Source: Flavobacteriaceae bacterium CRH
GTDB lineage: Bacteria > Bacteroidota > Bacteroidia > Flavobacteriales > Flavobacteriaceae
Length of the DNA stretch: 64,000 nucleotides
Reading direction: 5' to 3'
NCBI GenBank assembly: GCA_001507425.1
Contig: LMAJ01000006.1
Span: 124,001 to 188,000 of the forward strand
The notes under the pieces are model-generated. The model searched no databases and had not been told where the DNA came from. It saw nothing but the letters and a program-made list of their open reading frames with translations. The translations under genes and the position numbers were made by a program. Positions 7,763 to 14,922 of this stretch are shown one piece after another (within the stretch, counting starts at the first letter, position 1; the number at the start of each line of letters is the position of its first letter).

Positions 7763-10000
7763 ATGACAAAATTACCCTCAATAGGAAAACCAATAAGCCG
7801 TTTAGAAGGCCGTTTGAAAGTTACCGGAAGTGCTAAATATGCGGGAGAATATCATGCTCCGGATTTGTTGTATGGCTATGTGGTAAACAGTACGATTACA
7901 AAAGGCAAAATAGCGGTAATTGATACTTCGGATGCAAAAGCCCTGGAAGGAGTGATTGAAGTTTTTACGCATGAAAACAGACCTTCAACCGCATGGTTCG
8001 ATTTTCAATATGCTGATATGGATGCACCGCCGGGAACCGTTTTTAAGCCCTTAAAAAATAATGAAATCAAATATAATGCACAGCCTATTGCATTGGTTGT
8101 GGCAGAAACCTTTGAAATGGCCAGATATGCCGCCATTACAATTAAAGTAGCTTATACAGAAGAAGTATTTGATACAGATCTGGAAGCTAATATTAATAAA
8201 GCCAGAGATGCTAAAAAAGGCCTTGCATCGATGCTTAAACCGCCTCCGCCAAAACCATTAGGGAATTTTGAAGAAGCATATCATAATTCATCTTTTCAAA
8301 GTTCAGGCGAATTTAAACACGGAACAGAGCATCATAACCCGATGGAAATGTTTGCGACGACTGTTCTGTATGAAGGAAAAAACAAATTAAAAATTTACGA
8401 TAAAACACAAGGAACCATTAATTCGCAAATGTATGTGGCGAATGTTTTTGGTTTAAAAATGAAAAACGTTCAGGTCATAGCACCTTTTGTTGGAGGAGCT
8501 TTTGGGTCCGGTCTTCGGCCACAATACCAGCTTTTTATGGCGGTTATGGCATCGCTTCATTTAAAACGAAATGTTCGTGTAACTTTAGACCGCGCTCAAA
8601 TGTATACGTTCGGGCACAGACCGCCTACGGTACAGTATACTAAATTTGGCGCCGATGAAAACGGGAAAGTAAATGCCTTATACCATAAAGCAATTGGTGA
8701 AACATCACAATTTGAGGATTATGTTGAAACAGTGGTCAATTGGTCGAGTATGATTTATCCAGCTGAAAACACGTTGTTTGAACATAAACTCGTTCCGTTA
8801 GATGTATACTCTCCTCTAGATATGCGCGCTCCCGGCGGAAGTACGGGAATGCATGCAATTGAAATCACGATGGATGATCTTGCGTATAAATTAAACATTG
8901 ATCCGGTTGAATTGCGTTTGATAAATTATTCGGATACTGATACAAGTTCAGACAAAGAATACTCTAGTAAAGAGCTCAGAAATTGTTATTTACAAGGTGC
9001 TGAAAAATTTGGATGGAAGAATAGAAACCCTGAACCCCGAAGCATGAAACGCGGCAATAAATGGGTAGGTTACGGAATGGCAACCGGAATTTGGGATGCC
9101 AACCGACTTTTAGCCCGAGCTCAGGCCATTATGACAAGCGACGGAAAAGTTGAAATAAAAAGTGCCGTAACTGATATTGGAACCGGAACTTTAACCATCA
9201 TGACGCAAATTGCTTCAGATGAATTGGGCCTTCCTTTAGAAGATATTACATTTTCATACGCTGACAGCAAAATGCCATTTGCACCCATACAAGGAGGCTC
9301 TTTTACAGTGGCCACAGTGGGTCCGGCTGTTAAGGCAGCTTGCAAAGCATTAAATAAAAAACTATTCAGAAAAGCAATAAGGCTTGATGATTCAGTTTTA
9401 AGAAATGCTGAATTTGAAGATGTTAGTTTTAATGAAGGTGCTGTCTTTTTGAAAAACAATCAGGAATCTAAAATTACCTTAGCACAAATTTTTGCTGCTA
9501 ATGAAGGAAAAGAAATCAAAACTACAAATACTTCGATGCCCAATCCGTTAGTATATGGAAAAAAAGCAAGAGCAGTTCATAGTGCCGTTTTTGTTGAAGT
9601 AGAAGTAGACCAGGAATTAGGCATTATTGAAGTTACAAGAGCTGTAACTGCTGTTGCAGCAGGAAAAATTATCAATCCGAAAACGGCTGAAAGTCAGATT
9701 TTAGGCGGAATGATTTGGGGAATTAGTAAAACACTGCACGAAGAAACCATTCTTGATAACCGTTTTGGAAAATACATGAATCCCAATTTAGCCGAATACC
9801 ATATTCCGGTTCATGCTGATATTCACAATCTGGATGTTATTTTTGTCGAAGAACACGATGATTTTGTAAATGATCTTGGAGTGAAAGGCGTTGGAGAAAT
9901 AGGTATTGTGGGCATGCCGCCAGCCATTGCAAATGCTATTTTTCATGCAACAGGAAAACGCATTAACGATTTGCCGATTCATTTTGATAAACTTCTTTAA
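7763..10000 (+). CDS. paoC: Molybdopterin-binding catalytic subunit (PaoC-like)
   Basis: This 745-residue protein is the large subunit that holds the molybdenum cofactor and hydroxylates the substrate. Recognisable family segments are GGAFGSGLRP near residue 252, the Moco-contacting region around DMRAPGGSTGMHA near 355-367, and the catalytic glutamate in VKGVGEIGIVG (Glu712 by my count). PaoC-type enzymes oxidise aromatic and other aldehydes to acids; that specificity is inferred from the 4Fe-4S PaoB partner. No XdhC/PaoD-type insertion chaperone is visible nearby, so maturation factors must be elsewhere. A bidirectional terminator follows. Confidence 0.88.
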   Translation: MTKLPSIGKPISRLEGRLKVTGSAKYAGEYHAPDLLYGYVVNSTITKGKIAVIDTSDAKALEGVIEVFTHENRPSTAWFDFQYADMDAPPGTVFKPLKNNEIKYNAQPIALVVAETFEMARYAAITIKVAYTEEVFDTDLEANINKARDAKKGLASMLKPPPPKPLGNFEEAYHNSSFQSSGEFKHGTEHHNPMEMFATTVLYEGKNKLKIYDKTQGTINSQMYVANVFGLKMKNVQVIAPFVGGAFGSGLRPQYQLFMAVMASLHLKRNVRVTLDRAQMYTFGHRPPTVQYTKFGADENGKVNALYHKAIGETSQFEDYVETVVNWSSMIYPAENTLFEHKLVPLDVYSPLDMRAPGGSTGMHAIEITMDDLAYKLNIDPVELRLINYSDTDTSSDKEYSSKELRNCYLQGAEKFGWKNRNPEPRSMKRGNKWVGYGMATGIWDANRLLARAQAIMTSDGKVEIKSAVTDIGTGTLTIMTQIASDELGLPLEDITFSYADSKMPFAPIQGGSFTVATVGPAVKAACKALNKKLFRKAIRLDDSVLRNAEFEDVSFNEGAVFLKNNQESKITLAQIFAANEGKEIKTTNTSMPNPLVYGKKARAVHSAVFVEVEVDQELGIIEVTRAVTAVAAGKIINPKTAESQILGGMIWGISKTLHEETILDNRFGKYMNPNLAEYHIPVHADIHNLDVIFVEEHDDFVNDLGVKGVGEIGIVGMPPAIANAIFHATGKRINDLPIHFDKLL

Positions 10001-10026
10001 AATAATTTCAGTTTTAAAAGTCATAA

Positions 10027-10059
10027 AAAAATCCTATTTCACTCAGAAATAGGATTTTT
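10027..10059. terminator. Bidirectional terminator between paoC and the azoreductase gene
   Basis: A 14-bp perfect stem (10027-10040 with 10046-10059) with a 5-nt loop, A-run on the left and T-run on the right. It lies between two convergent genes and can serve both. Confidence 0.88.
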
Positions 10060-10087
10060 ACTTTTGAGGTCAGTTTAAGAATAAGTT

Positions 10088-10690
10088 TTAATCAATTTGT
10101 ATACTTTCAATTGCTTTTTTCATTGCAATGTCTTTCAATTCGGGTACTTTTAATCCTTCTGCGCGGAAAGCCGTTAAATCACTCATTCCTAAAAAACCAA
10201 GAAAGGCTTGTAAATAAGGAACGACAAAATCATTCGCTTTGCCCGGGCCTTCAGAATAAACGCCGCCTGAAGCCATGGCTACGTATATTTTTTTTCCGGT
10301 TACTTTTCCAACAGGACCATTTTCGCCGTATCCAAAAGTAATTCCGGGTCTGGTAATATGGTCAATCCACGCTTTTAGTGATGATGGAATCGTAAAGTTA
10401 TAAAGCGGCGCACCAATAACGATAATATCAGCAGCGAACAATTGTTTCACAACTTCATCAGAAAATTGACTGGCTTTTTTTTCTTCTTCTGTTAGTTGAT
10501 CTTCAGGAGTAAATAAAGCTCGAAGCAATTGAGGAGTAAGGTGCGGAATTTCGATATCGACCAGATTTAATTCTTCAACGTTGCTTGCCGGATATTTATC
10601 CTGAATTTTTTCGATGATGGCATGACCTAGTTGAATGCTGTAGGATTCTTTGCCTTGTATGCTTGAAATTAAATGAAGAATATGTTTCAT
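10088..10690 (-). CDS. azoR: FMN-dependent NADH-azoreductase / quinone reductase
   Basis: With the start at 10690 the protein has 200 residues, normal for AzoR. A longer frame to 10819 would overlap the divergent regulator. The flavodoxin-like fold begins with KHILHLISSIQG, and the FMN-binding and dimer segment APLYNFTIPSSLKAWIDHI is at the centre. These enzymes reduce quinones and azo dyes with NADH in the cytoplasm and protect against electrophile stress. The gene is divergent from an HxlR-type regulator with a conserved N-terminal Cys, the same layout as the YodB-controlled azoreductase of Bacillus subtilis. The -7 element at 10732-10739 and the repeats at 10768-10800 are the likely control sites. 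Confidence 0.9.
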   Translation of the reverse strand: MKHILHLISSIQGKESYSIQLGHAIIEKIQDKYPASNVEELNLVDIEIPHLTPQLLRALFTPEDQLTEEEKKASQFSDEVVKQLFAADIIVIGAPLYNFTIPSSLKAWIDHITRPGITFGYGENGPVGKVTGKKIYVAMASGGVYSEGPGKANDFVVPYLQAFLGFLGMSDLTAFRAEGLKVPELKDIAMKKAIESIQID

Positions 10691-10731
10691 AAAAAATGTA
10701 TTACTGTTATTAATTTTAGATTTATAAGATG

Positions 10732-10739
10732 CAAAGCTA
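10732..10739 (-). promoter_or_regulatory. -7 element of the azoreductase promoter
   Basis: The minus strand reads TAGCTTTG, a perfect TAnnTTTG, 41 bp upstream of the azoR start codon. A minus-strand TTG lies 15 bp further upstream, somewhat closer than the usual 19. Confidence 0.55.
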
Positions 10740-10767
10740 CCGTTATGAAGTATGCAAAAGATAGTAC

Positions 10768-10800
10768 TTACCCAAAGGAAAGCGGTTACTTTTAGGAAAG
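10768..10800. promoter_or_regulatory. Two direct repeats, probable HxlR operator
   Basis: TTACCCAAAGGAAAG (10768-10782) and TTACTTTTAGGAAAG (10786-10800) share TTAC and AGGAAAG at fixed spacing and lie 18 bp apart start to start. They fill the region upstream of the azoR -33 position and directly in front of the regulator gene, where a repressor could block both promoters. Confidence 0.5.
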
Positions 10801-10817
10801 TTTGTATCTTTATCCTC

Positions 10818-11189
10818 ATGAAAACAATTGAATATGAAACACTTCCAACTAAGGAAGAATGCGCAGGATCGCTTAAGAATATACTTGATGCGCTTTATGT
10901 TTTGAATGGAAAATGGAAGATTGCTTTAATTTTAAGTTTGGTACAGTCGCCCAAACGTTTTAATGAAATTCAGAAAGAAATTACCGGAATCTCTCCCAAA
11001 GTTTTGACTAAAGAACTCAAGGATTTAGAATTGAATGATTTTATCAGGCGAAACGTGTTTCCAACAACTCCGGTCAGTATTATTTATGAAGCTACTGACT
11101 ATAGCCGGACTTTAAAAAGTGTTATTCGCGAACTGAGCGTTTGGGGCGAACAACACCGAGAGAAAATTAAAGAAAGTATGCGAAAATAA
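10818..11189 (+). CDS. HxlR-family transcriptional regulator, putative redox sensor
   Basis: The start at 10818 gives 123 residues, the usual length for HxlR/MarR-like winged-helix regulators. A start at 10752 would add unrelated residues. The fold shows NGKWKIALILSLV, KRFNEIQKEITGISPKVLTK and the wing region, with Cys15 in the N-terminal helix. A Cys at this place is the redox switch in YodB, HypR and QorR, which control quinone and azo reductases. Divergent placement from azoR supports the same role here: repression relieved when Cys15 is oxidised or alkylated. This is inference from family and context. Confidence 0.88.
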   Translation: MKTIEYETLPTKEECAGSLKNILDALYVLNGKWKIALILSLVQSPKRFNEIQKEITGISPKVLTKELKDLELNDFIRRNVFPTTPVSIIYEATDYSRTLKSVIRELSVWGEQHREKIKESMRK

Positions 11190-11284
11190 TATCAAATTGT
11201 TTTAAATTTTACAGCTAATAACAAGTAGGAGAGAGGTGTAAGATAAAACAATAATTATATAAGAACTTTTTTAAGAGATAGTTT

Positions 11285-11292
11285 TAAATTTG
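11285..11292 (+). promoter_or_regulatory. Candidate -7 element for the second small lipoprotein gene
   Basis: TAAATTTG, perfect to TAnnTTTG, 27 bp upstream of the ATG at 11320. It is the same octamer and context as at 5662-5669. Confidence 0.5.
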
Positions 11293-11319
11293 AAATAGTA
11301 CAACTAAAAATTTACTATT

Positions 11320-11664
11320 ATGAAAAAGCTACACCTATCAAAAATAACAATTGTTCTGGCTTTAACAGCGCTTTTGGTTTCTTGCAAAAACAATAAGCAG
11401 GACGGTTACAGTGATGAGATTGAAACAGTACAAGTTCATGAAGATACTACAAATAGCGCAAAACCAGCATCAGACAGTACAGCAATTAGCGGTTTTAGCA
11501 CGACCAATAAAAGCACCAAAGGTTCATCAGGAACTGACGAAGGTGGTACAGGAACAGGCAGTGGCCCGGGTGAAAGCCCTAAAGATGGCGCTACAGATTC
11601 AGGTCCGTCAGAAAAACCAATAAAAGAAAGTAAAAGCTCAAAAGGAACTACTGATAAAAAATAA
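11320..11664 (+). CDS. Small Ser/Gly/Thr-rich lipoprotein
   Basis: This 114-residue protein has a basic start, a hydrophobic stretch and a lipobox ALLVSC (Cys near residue 22). The mature chain is low complexity: an acidic part (residues 30-50), then a Ser/Thr/Lys stretch and a Gly-Ser-Thr-rich part (about 65-95) ending in Lys/Ser. No fold is recognised. Its overall design and promoter octamer match the lipoprotein at 5704-5913. The 21-bp repeat array lies downstream. Role unknown; probably anchored in the outer or inner membrane. Confidence 0.72.
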   Translation: MKKLHLSKITIVLALTALLVSCKNNKQDGYSDEIETVQVHEDTTNSAKPASDSTAISGFSTTNKSTKGSSGTDEGGTGTGSGPGESPKDGATDSGPSEKPIKESKSSKGTTDKK

Positions 11665-11785
11665 AGACATTTTAACTGTAAAAATTCTATTCGTAAACTG
11701 TTGACCAATTTTGTTTTGGTTGAGACAGTTTCCTTTTTTGTGCTCAGCAGCGAGAGATTTACAATAGTTATGGGGTTATATCATG

Positions 11786-11996
11786 CATAAATGGGGTTAT
11801 TTGCCTCAAATTTGACGTCAGCAACCCCAAATTTGAGGTTCGGAACGTCAAATTTGACGTCAGCAACCCCAAATTTGACGTCCTGAACGTCAAATTTGAC
11901 GTAACATAGCCTCAAATTTGACGTTCAGGACGTCATAGCAGCATGATAGAACCCCATGTTTGAGGTTTGAAGCCTCAATAGAATCGATTAGCGTCT
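11786..11996. repeat. 21-bp-period intergenic repeat with palindromic core
   Basis: The nonamer CAAATTTGA occurs six times, starting at 11807, 11828, 11849, 11870, 11891 and 11913, so spacing is 21, 21, 21, 21 and 22 bp. Degenerate units in the same register start at 11786 (CATAAATGG), 11934, 11955 (CATGTTTGA) and 11976 (CAATAGAAT). The cores are mostly followed by CGT or GGT and preceded by CCC, CGT or CCT, so larger palindromes such as GACGTCAAATTTGACGT arise. The array fills most of the space between two convergent genes. One frame reads as KFDVSNP-like heptads but has no start codon. It is either a minisatellite or a multi-site protein-binding array with two helical turns per unit. Confidence 0.85.
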
Positions 11997-12020
11997 TTAA
12001 TATTTCTGACTGCTCAAATA

Positions 12021-12058
12021 AAAAAGTAAGGCTGCCCAATTAGGCAGCCTTACTTTTT
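12021..12058. terminator. Strong bidirectional terminator
   Basis: A 16-bp perfect stem (12021-12036 with 12043-12058) with GTAAGGCTGCC in the arm and a 6-nt loop, flanked by A and T runs. It ends the acidic-protein gene on the minus strand and can also end transcripts from the left. Confidence 0.88.
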
Positions 12059-12068
12059 ATGTATTATA

Positions 12069-12380
12069 TTAGTCAATCTTATATCCGTCATCAGCAAAAG
12101 TTTCCGGTTCACGATCATTTTCATCGTAATCTTCTACCAAATCATCGTCGAGATCATCTTCTTCTAAATCTTCTTCTTCTTCAAGATCTTCCTGATCATC
12201 TCTTTCTATTGCATTAGAAAATTCAGTATCCAGGTTCTCATCTTCAGTTAAGAGTCGTTCCTCTTCAAATTCATTTTCTTCGCCAATATGCTCTTTTTGA
12301 TATTGATCTACATAGCTCTGACTATCGTCTGTGAAATTGCTTTCTTCCTGATCGTAATTTCTGTTGTTATCTGTTATCAT
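12069..12380 (-). CDS. Small highly acidic cytoplasmic protein
   Basis: This 103-residue protein has no signal peptide and is dominated by Asp and Glu, with an almost pure acidic run at about residues 63-85. It resembles the acidic proteins at 58977-59264 (same DLEEDLEED and DYDEND-like tracts) and less so 21805-22155. No fold or catalytic motif is visible. Such proteins are probably disordered and may bind cations or basic proteins, but nothing in the sequence proves this. It has its own promoter (12416-12423) and a strong terminator, so it is likely a well-expressed single gene. Confidence 0.72.
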   Translation of the reverse strand: MITDNNRNYDQEESNFTDDSQSYVDQYQKEHIGEENEFEEERLLTEDENLDTEFSNAIERDDQEDLEEEEDLEEDDLDDDLVEDYDENDREPETFADDGYKID

Positions 12381-12398
12381 ATTATTTTTTTTAAATTG

Positions 12399-12423
12399 AT
12401 TTATCAGCTTTTATTCAAAATTA
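12399..12423 (-). promoter_or_regulatory. Promoter of the acidic-protein gene with a shared GCTGATAAAT element
   Basis: The minus strand has TAATTTTG (12416-12423), perfect to TAnnTTTG, then GCTGATAAAT (12399-12408) just downstream. The same decamer occurs upstream of the other repeat-bearing acidic gene (22205-22214, minus strand), which suggests common control. Confidence 0.5.
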
Positions 12424-12516
12424 GATCTTACGGTAGTAATTCTCTTATAGTATTTTGCTTATTATTTATTTAATTATCATTGGGTTAGTTGTTAAATGGC
12501 AGCTCGAATTGTTTCC

Positions 12517-13482
12517 TTACAACCATTCTTCTACTGCTCTGTAATCATCTGGTAAATAAGTTAAATACTGAACCATTCTTGCATTTTCGCCATTATTAGG
12601 AGTTGCACAATGTGGCAGTCTATTATCCCAAATTATAAAATCGCCCGCATCGCCAATTATAGCTTTTGGCTGCAATGTTTTAAGCGCTTTTTCTCTCGGA
12701 TTTTCATTGGGTTCAAGAGCATTTAGCCAATCATTTATGGTATTATGAAATCCCGGCACGCTATGAAAAGCACCATCATTAATACCGCAATCTGTCAGGT
12801 AGAGAAGTCCCTGAAGTCCAAACGGAATGGGTTGTTTTAAACTTGTATCCCAATGCAGCCCACTTCCTAAAAAGGTAAAATCTTCAGTTTGCGGCGGATT
12901 AAAACTTACTTTATCAATGGTTTTGTAAATTTTGGTTGTATTATAAAGCTGTTCATACGCCTTTTTTATTCTTGGAGAAAACCGGTTTTTATTTAACGTT
13001 TCGTGATCTGAAAAATTAACCATTAATCCCTTTTGATTTTCGTGTCTTATATACCAGGTTTCCTTTTTGTCAGAATCCATTTTTAAGAAATCCCAAATTG
13101 CCTTTTGAGTCTCTTCACAATCTTTTTTTGAAACAGCATTTTTTACAACAACATAACCATTTTTATTCCAAAACTGAAGATCTTCTTTTGAAAGTACTTC
13201 AGCTGTAAGGTTTTCAGAATCAATATTTTCTTTTTTCTGCCTGGTAGTAATCCAAATTTTAAAAGTTTCAAAATCAGGTTTTTCAAAGTATAAATATTGT
13301 AGAGTATCTTCCATGCCAATACCCAATTGGAATAAAGTTTTAAGTTCTTCGTCCCAGGTTTGTGTATCATTTGTTATAGAAACAGTGTCAGGATTTGCAG
13401 TACGTTTCCAGAGTTTTTCAAGATTACTGTTCGTTTCGTGGTTTTTAAATCTATCAATTGATTCATTAAAAGTTGTTTCCAT
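12517..13482 (-). CDS. Phytanoyl-CoA dioxygenase (PhyH) family oxygenase
   Basis: This 321-residue protein carries the Fe(II)/2-oxoglutarate dioxygenase signature: His210 and Asp212 in GSGLHWDTS, His291 in NRLPHCATP, and Arg302 downstream as the 2-oxoglutarate contact. PhyH-family enzymes hydroxylate lipids, small metabolites or natural-product precursors, and the substrate cannot be inferred here. Residues 1-100 form an N-terminal extension of Glu/Lys-rich helices. There is no signal peptide, so it is cytoplasmic. It stands as a single gene between the acidic-protein gene and a GNAT gene on the same strand (86 bp gap). Confidence 0.87.
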   Translation of the reverse strand: METTFNESIDRFKNHETNSNLEKLWKRTANPDTVSITNDTQTWDEELKTLFQLGIGMEDTLQYLYFEKPDFETFKIWITTRQKKENIDSENLTAEVLSKEDLQFWNKNGYVVVKNAVSKKDCEETQKAIWDFLKMDSDKKETWYIRHENQKGLMVNFSDHETLNKNRFSPRIKKAYEQLYNTTKIYKTIDKVSFNPPQTEDFTFLGSGLHWDTSLKQPIPFGLQGLLYLTDCGINDGAFHSVPGFHNTINDWLNALEPNENPREKALKTLQPKAIIGDAGDFIIWDNRLPHCATPNNGENARMVQYLTYLPDDYRAVEEWL

Positions 13483-13568
13483 TTATAAATATTCGTTTTT
13501 AATATAAAAGCAAAATAAAAATACAGCTCTTTTGTTAATACGAAATGGGTATTTATACCTGAAATTCC

Positions 13569-14120
13569 TTATTGATTAACCTTACTATTTTTTAAGGTAT
13601 AAGTAAGAAGATTTTTAATATTGTCATGAGTGTTATTGTGTTCTTTAACTTCGATTTTAAAATTCATTTTTTCCAGAATTGTTATGGAACGGATATTATC
13701 AGAGGTTAGACATGCAGTAATTTTTTTTGCTTTTATTTCTTCAAATGTGTATGCTATCACTTTTTTCAGTGCTTCGCCCATGAATCCTTTTCCTTGAAAT
13801 TCAGGCAACATTTCATATCCAATTTCTACGCTTTCATTTTCGATATCTAAATTAAATAAACAAACAGAACCCATTAAATTATTGTTTTCTTTTAGTCTTA
13901 TTATCCAATAAAGCCCTTCGTTTTTTTGTACCAAATGTTGTATTTTGAGAATAAATTCCTGTGCTTTTTCTAAAGTCGATGAATTTTCCCTGCCAATAAA
14001 TGCATTTGCAGTTTCATCAGAACGTAGTTTGTGAATTAGTTCGGTATCACTATTTTCTATATTTCGCAATATTAACCTTTCTGTGATTAGTTGTGGGAAG
14101 TATTCAAAATTTAATACCAT
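13569..14120 (-). CDS. GNAT acetyltransferase, RimJ/RimL-like
   Basis: This 183-residue protein opens with TERLILRNIENSDTELI, typical of the RimJ/RimL-type GNAT subgroup. It has the acetyl-CoA-binding segment EFQGKGFMGEALKKVI at about residues 109-124 and a C-terminal NIRSITILEKMNF element. It likely acetylates the N-terminus of a protein or a small amine with acetyl-CoA in the cytoplasm; the substrate is unknown. It is divergent from the Crp/Fnr gene at 14253 and lies upstream of the PhyH gene on the same strand. Confidence 0.88.
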   Translation of the reverse strand: MVLNFEYFPQLITERLILRNIENSDTELIHKLRSDETANAFIGRENSSTLEKAQEFILKIQHLVQKNEGLYWIIRLKENNNLMGSVCLFNLDIENESVEIGYEMLPEFQGKGFMGEALKKVIAYTFEEIKAKKITACLTSDNIRSITILEKMNFKIEVKEHNNTHDNIKNLLTYTLKNSKVNQ

Positions 14121-14209
14121 TTTCTAATTTTTAAAATTATTTTCAGCTTACTAAAATATATCTGTAGTACTAATTTTTTTAGGGTCACTAAGTTAAAAAA
14201 TAAATAGCA

Positions 14210-14217
14210 TACATTTG
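14210..14217 (+). promoter_or_regulatory. -7 element for the second Crp/Fnr gene
   Basis: TACATTTG, perfect to TAnnTTTG, 35 bp upstream of the ATG at 14253. The -33 region has only an imperfect TTA. Confidence 0.45.
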
Positions 14218-14252
14218 TTAGGCTTCATAATTCATAAAATAAAAAACGCAAA

Positions 14253-14822
14253 ATGTACGATATCATTTTCAAACATCTTGAAGAAAAAGTTCAACTGAGT
14301 CAGGAAGAAAAGGAACTCATAAAAACTTTTTTTAAACCTAAAAAAGTAAAGAAAAAGCAATTTATAGTGGTTGAAGGGCATGTTTGTACTTATTTGACAT
14401 TTGTTTCTAAGGGACTTTTAAAATCATATCATGCTGATGATAAAGGCAATGAACACATTAACCAGTTTTCGCCCGAAGGATGGTGGACATCAGACATGAG
14501 CAGCTTTTTTAGTGGAGGAATTTCTTTTTACAGTATTGATGCATTAGAAAATTCAGAAGTTTTGCTGATTACCAAAGAAGATTTTGAAAATTTAACCCTT
14601 CAGGTTCCGGTAATGGACCGTTATTTTCGTTTGCTTTTTCAAAATAGCTTAATTACAAAAGAAAGAAGACTGATAAGTTCGTATACACATACTGCGGAGG
14701 AAAAATACAGGCATATTTTAGAAAACAACCCTGATTTAATAAAACGTGTACCGCAAAATTTATTGGCTTCATACGTAGGTCTTTCGCCTGAAACGTTAAG
14801 CCGTCTTAAAAAAAACATATAG
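14253..14822 (+). CDS. Crp/Fnr-family transcriptional regulator (second of three)
   Basis: This 189-residue regulator is a clear paralogue of the one at 2743-3321. Shared features are the EGWWTSDMSSF segment in the beta-roll and the C-terminal helix-turn-helix LLASYVGLSPETLSRLKK. No iron-sulfur cysteine set is present, so the signal is probably a small ligand. It sits 100 bp upstream of a reductase gene, with an FNR-type box in between, mirroring the first module. Regulation of that reductase is inferred from layout. Confidence 0.88.
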   Translation: MYDIIFKHLEEKVQLSQEEKELIKTFFKPKKVKKKQFIVVEGHVCTYLTFVSKGLLKSYHADDKGNEHINQFSPEGWWTSDMSSFFSGGISFYSIDALENSEVLLITKEDFENLTLQVPVMDRYFRLLFQNSLITKERRLISSYTHTAEEKYRHILENNPDLIKRVPQNLLASYVGLSPETLSRLKKNI

Positions 14823-14836
14823 TTTTCGTCAAAATA

Positions 14837-14852
14837 ATTGATCTAAGTCAAT
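14837..14852. promoter_or_regulatory. FNR/CRP-type operator upstream of the PRISE-like reductase
   Basis: TTGATCTAAGTCAA (14838-14851) matches TTGAT-N4-ATCAA with one change (G for A), and the flanking A/T pair extends the palindrome. Its centre is about 54 bp upstream of the -7 element at 14898, close to the 52 bp seen for the first module's box. It begins 15 bp after the stop codon of the Crp/Fnr gene. Confidence 0.7.
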
Positions 14853-14878
14853 CGAATTTCTTGTTTCAGGTCATCGTT

Positions 14879-14905
14879 TTGAAGATGGTTTTGGTGGTAA
14901 TTTTG
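14879..14905 (+). promoter_or_regulatory. Promoter of the PRISE-like reductase gene
   Basis: TAATTTTG at 14898-14905 is perfect to TAnnTTTG, and a TTG at 14879-14881 lies 16 bp upstream, slightly shorter than the usual 19. The start codon at 14923 is 17 bp downstream, giving a short leader. Confidence 0.6.
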
Positions 14906-14922
14906 TAAAAAACAAATTACTT

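Noticed and set aside
11723..11904. Open frame across the 21-bp repeat reading as KFDVSNP-like heptads
   Set aside because: It has no ATG, GTG or TTG with support, and the unit length of 21 bp keeps any frame open until a 22-bp unit shifts it. The palindromic core produces similar peptides on both strands, so it is a by-product of the repeat.
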